From an uncultured Collinsella sp. (GTDB taxonomy: Bacteria > Actinomycetota > Coriobacteriia > Coriobacteriales > Coriobacteriaceae), in the NCBI GenBank assembly GCA_900542085.1, contig UQMK01000001.1:1-64000 (forward strand): DNA of 64,000 nucleotides. Reading direction: 5' to 3'. Position numbers and translations under genes: made by a program. Shown one piece after another: positions 26,701 through 31,079 of the stretch. The notes under the pieces are model-generated. The model was not told where the DNA came from, did no database searches, and saw only the letters and a list, made by a program, of their open reading frames with translations. How positions within the stretch are numbered: position 1 is the first letter of the stretch; each line of letters opens with the position of its first letter.

Positions 26701-28458
26701 CTCGTGGACATGGCCAACAACAACCGTGAATGTCACTACACGGTGAGCGCGGGCGGAGCGGCGTCAGTCAAGCTCACCGAGTTTGTGGACGCCAGCAAGA
26801 ATGCCTACGTCGAGCCATGGCTGAGTGAAACCGTGGGCGTGAAGGCCAAGGAGGATAAGGAAAACGGCGCTTGGGTCAAGCTCACCGATGACGAGGTTGC
26901 GAACAAGAGCCAGGTCGAGCTCGCGAAGACGGCTGGCGCCAAGGTTGATGGCGCGTACTACCGCGCGCGTACATCTTCCGACACGATGGGCACGTTCTAC
27001 ACCCTCTCCGTTGCCAAGGAAGAGCCCAAGAGTGAGAACTTCTACTTGGTGGTGCGCACGCCGGCGGGCTCTGCGGGTGTCAACGGCTACACCGCAACTA
27101 CGGTGGACACGAGCCTCAACGAGCACATCAACTACCTGCTGCGAGGCAAGAAAGCAGCCGACGGCAAGGCTGCCGAGGATGGGCACCAGAATACGGCCTC
27201 GACCTACAGCGTGGCATCAAACTACACGCACAGCCTCGTTGACAACAAGCGTAACCTCGTCGACAACAGGGACAGCATCAACCGGATGGAGCTCAAGGAA
27301 GCCACCTATTCGCTTTCCATGAACGTGAGTGACACCGTGACGTTTGACTCGAGCCAGCAATACACGAGCTCTGACGCGCTGTATTACCAGCTCGATTCGT
27401 CGCTTGTCACCTATCACGATGGCGTCATCGCGGGCTCGGTAGGATACCCCACGGGCACGCAGGGCACGTATGAGTTCTACGTTAAGGTGGGTGATAACTA
27501 CTACACCTGGGGCGGGTCGGGTTGGAATCTGGCCGGCACGAAGGAGACCCCAGTGGTGTCGGGCCTTAGTTGGACTGCGAACGGTGGCGACATGTCACTG
27601 GTGCTTGCCGATGCTGAGGGTAATCCCATCGACATGTCGGGCCTGCGCGAGATCGCCAAGAACCATGTCAACGCCTTCACCGTTACCATGAGGGCCGCGC
27701 TCACCATGACGGAGCCTGCCTGCCAGGCGGGTATCGTGGCCTCGCAGAACAGCGGCACCGACCGCTACACCAAACCCAACTACCGCGCGTACCTTTCCAC
27801 GCATGCCGACACGCTCAGCACCAGTAGCAACTCGGCATACAACGATGGCGGCGCCGGCTACTACCGTATGGATGTGGGCTCATCGACCATCGCGCTCGAG
27901 GCGTCTAAGAAATCCCAGTTGGGCATCAACATTGATGACCTCAAGTCCGCTGACGGCGAGATCGCTCTGGTGGGTACCTACGACCTGAGCAAGCTCACGG
28001 GCGCCGAGGCTAAGATCGACGCCGCAAGCACGGTGACCTACACGCTGAGCCTGGAGCAGCGGCAAGATAATGGCGGCTATGCTCCGGTCGGCGATATCTC
28101 GAACTACATTACGGTGCTCGGCAGCGATTACCTAGGCACGGGTGCGGCATCCGCCGACGGCAACAGCTATGTGTTCACCGACACCAAGACCAACGGCGCG
28201 TTCCTCACGCGCGACGGCAACAGCCTTGCCTTTAAGCATGCCTTCCGCGTTAAAGTGAATACGAATGTTGAGGGTGAGAACCAAACTTACGCAAACTACC
28301 GCTTGGTGCTTACGGCCAATATTATGACCGGTAACGTTGTCGACGACACACCGGTCAACGTTAGCAACCTTGATGGCTATTCGCACTCCGACTACGTGAC
28401 GTACACGCTAGCGCGCATCAACACCGAGGGCATTCGGCACGAGACGAAAACCAACTAG
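17797..28458 (+). CDS. Giant secreted GLUG-repeat adhesin-like protein (3,553 residues)
   Basis: The protein starts with a signal peptide (charged MRTAKR, hydrophobic core, likely cleavage after VFA). An acidic, Ala/Asp/Thr-rich low-complexity stalk spans about 64-145. Many short repeats of the GLUG kind follow (AGGLIGEA, AGGLIGDA, VGGLIGRI, VGGYVGTV, SGGLIGYF). They cluster at about 385-590, 950-1120, near 1830 and at 2270-2570, and point to stacked beta-solenoid segments. The last 900 residues are beta-rich without these repeats. There is no LPxTG motif, C-terminal membrane helix or S-layer/choline-binding repeat, so attachment must be indirect. The middle part (about 21.0-22.8 kb) is visibly less GC-rich than its neighbours. 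Likely role: adhesion or matrix, by inference. Confidence 0.85.
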   Translation: MRTAKRITTACLTAIMIFQALAPSTEVFAQELDAVMEASVSAARAAGNTARSVQDGVATALQDADQAAPDDAATTPGADAGATEGGDGSTNAGESQDSTTDGTTSGDAPAEGDASQDDAAADEGAADEEQADDADADAADQADANYPIATVEALRHALGDGDVTTDDSDAVTAITFESNADLIAISNTDPAIYQNANISKGGSTGIDFDVCGAEIVDGLGSLTFQGFGSDAYPFKGALNLGDRTLTVNKTLFNNIELSDANSTVKLTWKGTDAQPIVAAKVTGADKTLAATVTVGTPKSDTEKDICKLTSPLVGEVTGALTLNAIYTTSANSPLAVDMQSSAGNMGLLANTLAEKASFTLAGLALPDNLDGTPTINATADGTNAGGLIGEAQEGATVALPTGIDVSALSVAGKNAAGGLIGKATKLTLTVGKDNSGKDTSGKAIAIKPAYAVGSSSAGTYAGGLIGDASFADAFTINSGIFDFGKGVALSVSNTSAAPSAGGLFGVLDISNGDVVVNGGSYTSTLQNGKDDNKHGNYGGLVGKLWGQKNGDALHAFTVQGDTAVSFGVGSNGKLTYAGGLVGYLGEGGGSANVSAVVISDATVTCSTSGYASANGKYGGAVGVVDTNNVLEVRGLKVKTASGATIGGTNGGFAGVVGSSWLGIIKFSGITDLSDATFVENDHAAQLIYENFNSLIFAAGSGSDSGTAAGDTTKWQYKRPSTPVKIDDVYSYGQVIRLGNPLSEDLISINETHQWNFSSKLVKTGDAFALASIDDFAKLAITWQTNGCYSMVDGVTENNLNGLQSSTITVNGTIDLKGTGLTGFTQDRADGSQVFSGTLNGGGTNGNGTINLAVGEPYGKRGEAVLDGNDTSDGNGKIYRHGRLGLFAAVNGATISNVTIAGSMKFDNGSAIDAGSLAGTIVGNLSLSGVTCKTNIACDDTFANDVNIGGIAGSVSAASTVAFEGNSKAQATITKAQTLNGNMRIGGAIGNVGDCTSTFNVTRLEVGGKIKTGDCAGGKIAQVGGLIGRIVQGSNEKNVTITGLSFSEFAMTVGKNGDKLNGAGGLLGYSWGNAIVTIGDAANTSGSTYALKTSNNTTVTAENSTEVGGLVYAASGHWIINNYAINLANASFTANSATTLGVLIARGSTSDSNSFGAETNYNGLYLEDRAWWGTAYAVNGVSITAPKVKTYDEWLANGVKPESNLIDNGCNAVVSLHTEDQKLDMSGDPARDNSYRNRIAPANPSDSFPQTNGSVRYYYNLDKAYAEVGNKPENASKDNWMNSAEYLLLWCAYLYAPSAIQGYIIPGNQAIFQGNNIGTSDSAGVEINLDGYSFYPTDPAKGSTVTVNNATITFHYSDIKAEQEGNKKNSEATQHENMHCALIGTHAGSLKVKNVTLAGTVGSVVNDAGSSSGALVCRCIYGPINETNVAQLEIDGLTLDGLKVDGVNGNTSYAPLLINEMQTCVNLSAKNISSTLSYAKGATAATSLFGRLGVGKNSDQVTAKFERISLPSQKGNSIFTHASLLESFGYGSTSTGSADYTFTRAEADAGKVTYGSEIDGSTEYPGKQLWYYDEATYGANSGFVTVDGKTDNDVRPWFSGYLPYVYKGKAAENNVQYHEIKVNQRISNLMTGCGTYGDPYTVKDATEMYTIANYINNSVALDGWEVTIVADQSRLCERLNKTKTDSARTDNEVVYVYKQNNPSESKWEKKVDDTTDPSQTLSDETMHRYVQSAYYSIEPPEGNKITVDAASFGGFGNKANPFRGVIVGNPRSSGSATIEIENNKGELRGLIPYSYGSVVRNLNINYANAHATITYSDKDADGVPTAFFGGVIGCILGGDNIIDGVVVNDPNSGSTTYDFIVAGDSHLVPIGGYVGAIAGGGVIFRNTGTSWRGGTKNKKYKPIEEDAAKYDQYDNPYVGRVIDGYAFSEGCNVDNGDANYKINELINKGTPCVTTTGTDNKYLGTNAEAPVTMVKNAQGLLVLSAIISSGAGAGAAHTNYSNNGVFRGSKAYWGSDSQDPAICGYLFGNKEYGKVRNANYANVGKPESVAGDFEIAKNDDQKAPGKQGWHGPLDHDDDVNSPYLVASYAADYQTGYVCASKSIGMSLEFKQGDTYDMTDYGTGYVGLNGRYYSNACNSNQPGTDRDRITPHVATIDGNGATITVGTEGTAYGVVEYADDDYKVSGVGGLFSTVMFTSTNVGQSVTANDGAQVKDLTFSNCNVALTYIDTNGEAKPGEAPNDLTGAGLLAGATANYDDGTCGIYRNVQMKNCTVSGAKSVGGLLGSSGRARRTTSEDRTYMVEFGDGWGPAYLYDCSYTGLNVTGEKNVGGYVGTVASACGVWTTAGTGVSERTVGKNSTITATGTVPYVGGVLGYVERSDISVNTNIGTTTAAQSSCTAVISGVNVLATGSNSDDHMGAGGVVGRARGGVISMSNVRIDGRVGTENAVIGDETGTNNSIYNAGGLIGEVTSSGSLNKYWFDDCNVKNVSIAGTGKCSGGLIGYFYSNVNIACNNIAIENATIKGSWSGGLLGANNASNSGSVIINVTNTKVSNTTFSEKSNGGIMGDGRGQFHLVNVLMDSNSYNAGKTQGVLLGEVDTGDGKYSLSAAGVEVKPGSGKTTSDLPPMVYTTNTNTAAVNEKTYIAFGDYNGTAAAPAKNTTLYGADKTATTATKPYVTTSPVSKLAVRASDNDTTDRYLFGDGTTIDTAATIQSEAGTSVDGRYTYTNICGLNDDGTYQNTKTYNADSSKSTFNTNNVTSRKKVATDFPVLMIPGNDTTTVEKYLNIVTNGGFSDARRLNGSAKHVTATAEVFSLADNGAFVKDATASQTPTLKVLNNGTSSMVFRASTDWDNERGRFTLLTVTFSEAGQSYRVQVPIIVKRMLEIDFTATYSEGANFKAADYATKYDKHVLVSSGDTMTGYLTWTYGSARGEAVEYGWNTLLEAGGSMGPLNKSITFGATLPEGTQLTLVDMANNNRECHYTVSAGGAASVKLTEFVDASKNAYVEPWLSETVGVKAKEDKENGAWVKLTDDEVANKSQVELAKTAGAKVDGAYYRARTSSDTMGTFYTLSVAKEEPKSENFYLVVRTPAGSAGVNGYTATTVDTSLNEHINYLLRGKKAADGKAAEDGHQNTASTYSVASNYTHSLVDNKRNLVDNRDSINRMELKEATYSLSMNVSDTVTFDSSQQYTSSDALYYQLDSSLVTYHDGVIAGSVGYPTGTQGTYEFYVKVGDNYYTWGGSGWNLAGTKETPVVSGLSWTANGGDMSLVLADAEGNPIDMSGLREIAKNHVNAFTVTMRAALTMTEPACQAGIVASQNSGTDRYTKPNYRAYLSTHADTLSTSSNSAYNDGGAGYYRMDVGSSTIALEASKKSQLGINIDDLKSADGEIALVGTYDLSKLTGAEAKIDAASTVTYTLSLEQRQDNGGYAPVGDISNYITVLGSDYLGTGAASADGNSYVFTDTKTNGAFLTRDGNSLAFKHAFRVKVNTNVEGENQTYANYRLVLTANIMTGNVVDDTPVNVSNLDGYSHSDYVTYTLARINTEGIRHETKTN

Positions 28459-28467
28459 CTACGCGAG

Positions 28468-28498
28468 GGGCGGCAACCACCCGGTTGCCGCCCTTTTT
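28468..28498 (+). terminator. Intrinsic terminator ending the surface-protein operon
   Basis: Arms GGGCGGCAACC and GGTTGCCGCCC are perfectly complementary, have a four-base loop and are followed by TTTTT, ten bases after the stop codon. Confidence 0.92.
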
Positions 28499-28534
28499 CT
28501 TGTTCGCTTGGCCTACTGCTGCCCCAGCTCTCCA

Positions 28535-28631
28535 CCAACTTTCCAGCTTTCCACTTAACTTACCACTCAAGGTGGAAAGCTGGAAAGTTAAGTGGAAAGC
28601 TGGTAAGTTAGGTGGAAAGTTGGAAAGTTGG
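28535..28631. repeat. Repeat array upstream of the AlbA_2 regulator
   Basis: The block is built of repeated TGGAAAGYT/AAGTTAAG words in both orientations. Its outer arms (28535-28565 and 28601-28631) form a 31-base inverted repeat with two mismatches, and further copies of GGTGGAAAGCTGGAAAG lie between them. The right arm ends 11 bases before the ATG of the next gene, so it overlaps the translation-initiation region. A near-identical block follows that gene (30147-30233). Confidence 0.88.
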
Positions 28632-28641
28632 GAGGTTCGGC

Positions 28642-30111
28642 ATGAATGAGGAGTGGTTGGCGCAGGTTATCCATCATCTGCGGGCAATAGGAAACGACAC
28701 CCAGCAGTACGAAGTAAAAGAAGCCAAGGGCGCGCTCCCCAAAAGCATCGTCGAGACGCTTTCGGCATTTTCCAACGCGCAGGGCGGCTTTATCATCCTC
28801 GGCATTTCCGAAAAGAACGGGTTTATGCCCGTCGAGGGTTTTGATGCCCGCAAGATGCAAGACGCCCTCTCTTCTGCATGTGAAAAGCTGACGCCCGTTG
28901 TGAGGCCGGATATCCAAGTGCTCCCCTTCGAGGGTAAGCTGGTGCTTTGCGCGCGCATCAAAGAAATGCATCCACGCGATAAACCCTGCTATATTGCGGC
29001 ACGCGGAATGTACGATTCGTCCTTTATCCGTACGGGCGACGGCGACCGGCGCATGACTCCCTACGAAATCGATCGCTTTATGGAGGAGCATGTTCAGCCT
29101 ACATACGACGACGAGCCGGTCGAAGGTGCCACGCTCGATGACCTTGACGCCGATCTTTTGCAAGGGTTTATAAAACGCCAGCGCGAGCTACACCCTAGGC
29201 TTTTGGGCACCAGAAGCGACGATGAGATTCTCCTTGACCTGCATGTGACCAAAAGGGTGGACGACGCAATCGTGCCGACGCTTGCTGCAATTGTCGCGAT
29301 GGGACGGTTTCCGCAAAAGTTCTTCCCACGTCTCAATGTGACCTTTACGGCGTACCCCGGGACCACAAAAACGCAGCGAGTAAGTGATAACAAGCGTTTT
29401 GTGGATTCTCAGACCATTTTGGGTCCGATCCCTTTCATGATTGAGGACGTGCTTGCCGCCGTTGCGAGAAACACCCGAAACGCAGCGGTTATCGAGGGCG
29501 CGTTCCGGAAAGATGTGCCCGATTATCCGCCCGTGGCGCTGCGCGAGGCGGTGGCGAACGCGCTCATGCACCGCGACTACTCTTCCGCCGCGCGCGGCTC
29601 ACAAGTGCAGGTCAACCTGTATATCGACCGCGTCGAGATTCTCAATCCCGGCGGGCTGTACGGCGACGTAACGATCGATTCGCTGGGAGTTTCTGGGGTT
29701 TCGTCATCCAGAAACCAGTTCCTTTCAAATATCCTCGAGACCACGCCGTACCCAGACGGTGGCTACGTGGTCGAAAATCGCGGCACTGGTTATCAGGAGA
29801 TAGGTGAGCAGCTCGAGCGGGCAAACATGTTGCCGCCCGAACCAAAGAACTCGACAGTTTCTTTTTCGTTGACGTTCGATAAGCGAAAGATAATGCGGGC
29901 GGAACAGGTGACGTCTGTGGGGCATGTGGACGAGGCGATCTTGGATTACCTGGCAACACATTCTTCGGCCTCGACCAAGGAGCTCACCGACGCTTCGGGT
30001 TTGAGCAGGAGCGCCGTTTCCAACCACATAAAAGGCTTGATTGGTGCGGGCAAGATTGAGGCGATGGAGCCTCCGCGCAGCCCGCGACAACGGTATCGAC
30101 TCGCGAAGTAG
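28642..30111 (+). CDS. AlbA_2 (Schlafen AAA_4) / HATPase / winged-helix regulator
   Basis: This 489-residue protein has an AlbA_2-type nucleic-acid-binding domain at the N-terminus (about 15-155; AFSNAQGGFIILGI is its signature). A HATPase_c_4 domain follows (about 290-430; LREAVANALMHRDYS, EILNPGGLYG, GTGYQEI). A C-terminal winged helix (about 440-489; STKELTDASGLSRSAVSNH) could bind DNA. Proteins of this type are usually annotated as ATP-binding or RecG-like transcriptional regulators, and the true role is mostly unknown. The start at 28642 has GGGAGG 7 bases upstream, formed by the edge of the repeat array. The gene is alone and bracketed by two matching arrays, which suggests self-regulation or movement as a unit. 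Confidence 0.88.
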   Translation: MNEEWLAQVIHHLRAIGNDTQQYEVKEAKGALPKSIVETLSAFSNAQGGFIILGISEKNGFMPVEGFDARKMQDALSSACEKLTPVVRPDIQVLPFEGKLVLCARIKEMHPRDKPCYIAARGMYDSSFIRTGDGDRRMTPYEIDRFMEEHVQPTYDDEPVEGATLDDLDADLLQGFIKRQRELHPRLLGTRSDDEILLDLHVTKRVDDAIVPTLAAIVAMGRFPQKFFPRLNVTFTAYPGTTKTQRVSDNKRFVDSQTILGPIPFMIEDVLAAVARNTRNAAVIEGAFRKDVPDYPPVALREAVANALMHRDYSSAARGSQVQVNLYIDRVEILNPGGLYGDVTIDSLGVSGVSSSRNQFLSNILETTPYPDGGYVVENRGTGYQEIGEQLERANMLPPEPKNSTVSFSLTFDKRKIMRAEQVTSVGHVDEAILDYLATHSSASTKELTDASGLSRSAVSNHIKGLIGAGKIEAMEPPRSPRQRYRLAK

Positions 30112-30146
30112 GGCTGTCCGTCGCCCATGCTTCGGTCTCCCAACTT

Positions 30147-30233
30147 CTTTCCAGCTTTCCACTTAACTTTCCACCTAAGGTGGAAAGCTGGAAAGTTAAG
30201 TGGAAAGCTGGAAAGTAAGTGGAAAGTTGACAT
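30147..30233. repeat. Repeat array downstream of the AlbA_2 regulator
   Basis: Arms 30147-30173 and 30189-30215 form a perfect 27-base inverted repeat made of the same TGGAAAG / AAGTTAAG words as the upstream block. A further degenerate copy runs to 30233. The two blocks lie 36 bases after the stop and 11 bases before the start of the enclosed gene. Confidence 0.88.
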
Positions 30234-30422
30234 GTTGGGTGCGGGCTGAAGAGGGGTTAATAATTGCACAAACCATACCAGCCAAACAAAAAGATACCAA
30301 TTTGGTTGGTAAAACACCGTCAATGAGCCGCGAGCCAACTAGCTGCGTAAATAAAGCCTAAAGAACTGTTGCAAATGAATGGCAAATACCAAGATGCCGC
30401 CGTTACGATTTTCAATTAACTG
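30234..30422. other. A/T-rich intergenic stretch with a small inverted repeat
   Basis: This gap is much richer in A and T than its surroundings and has no credible gene. The only structure I see is TACCAA-TTTGG-TTGGTA at 30295-30311, a possible small operator. Confidence 0.4.
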
Positions 30423-30450
30423 TTACGCGGGAACAGCAAAATGCTACTAT
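30423..30450 (+). promoter_or_regulatory. Promoter of the orphan HTH gene
   Basis: TTACGC (-35) and TACTAT (-10) are 16 bases apart, and the -10 box carries the extended TGC motif directly before it. The predicted transcript starts near 30457, about 40 bases before the gene. Confidence 0.5.
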
Positions 30451-30494
30451 CTAACAAGCACGTAAGAAAGCAGATTAACGGTTAAGGCTAAGAA

Positions 30495-30899
30495 GTGGCA
30501 GGTATGTCGGAAGCAACAAGGACTCGCGCGCATGCGCCCGAGGTTAGGCAGCGCGCCGTCGAGATCCTCCAAGAGGGGGTCGGTCACCGCGCCCTCGCCG
30601 CAAAGCTTGGCATTCCCCAGGCCACGGCTCGTCAATGCGCCCGTGCATATGCCGTGGGCGGTGCCGACGCCGTGCTCAATGCGGGCGCTCGTCATCACAC
30701 CTATTCGTACGACGTAAAGCTCGCCGTGGTTAAGGACCGTCTGGAAAACGGCCTGACGGTTCGCGAGGCCATGATCAAGCACGGGATTCCCAGCGAGTCT
30801 TCGGTTAAGGCCTGGTGCCGCCAGTATCGCGAGAGCGGTGAGTCCGCGCTGGTCGATAAGCCGCGCGGTCGCAAGCCGCGCGTTAAAAAGGCGGAATAG
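30495..30899 (+). CDS. Helix-turn-helix protein resembling an IS3-type OrfA
   Basis: This small basic protein of 134 residues has two helix-turn-helix units: EVRQRAVEILQEGVGHRALAAKLGI near the start and VREAMIKHGIPSESSVKAWCRQY near the end. The closest pattern I know is the first frame (DNA-binding part) of IS3/IS150-type transposases. There is no DDE-domain frame after it, no terminal inverted repeats and no frameshift site, and the gene has its own promoter and terminator. It is therefore more likely a domesticated DNA-binding protein. The GTG at 30495 and the ATG at 30504 are both possible starts; neither has a strong ribosome-binding site. Confidence 0.7.
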   Translation: MAGMSEATRTRAHAPEVRQRAVEILQEGVGHRALAAKLGIPQATARQCARAYAVGGADAVLNAGARHHTYSYDVKLAVVKDRLENGLTVREAMIKHGIPSESSVKAWCRQYRESGESALVDKPRGRKPRVKKAE

Positions 30900-30911
30900 C
30901 GAACGGGATGG

Positions 30912-30935
30912 TGCGCCCACAGGGGCGCATTTTTC
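30912..30935 (+). terminator. Intrinsic terminator after the HTH gene
   Basis: TGCGCCC and GGGCGCA form a perfect stem with a four-base loop followed by TTTTTC, 12 bases after the stop codon. Confidence 0.88.
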
Positions 30936-31079
30936 TTGCCGCCCCTCTGCTCCAAAGCGGACGTACCCTTACCCCGTACGCCTAAAACTCCCCAGTTGAC
31001 CGAAAACCCGCCGCCGCTACTCCTCAATTGAGCTATAACGTTAAACAATTGCAGCGTTTTTGCATGGGGGAGTGATGGT

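Noticed and set aside
30234..30911. Complete insertion sequence around the HTH gene
   Set aside because: No terminal inverted repeats, no second frame and no target duplication are visible.
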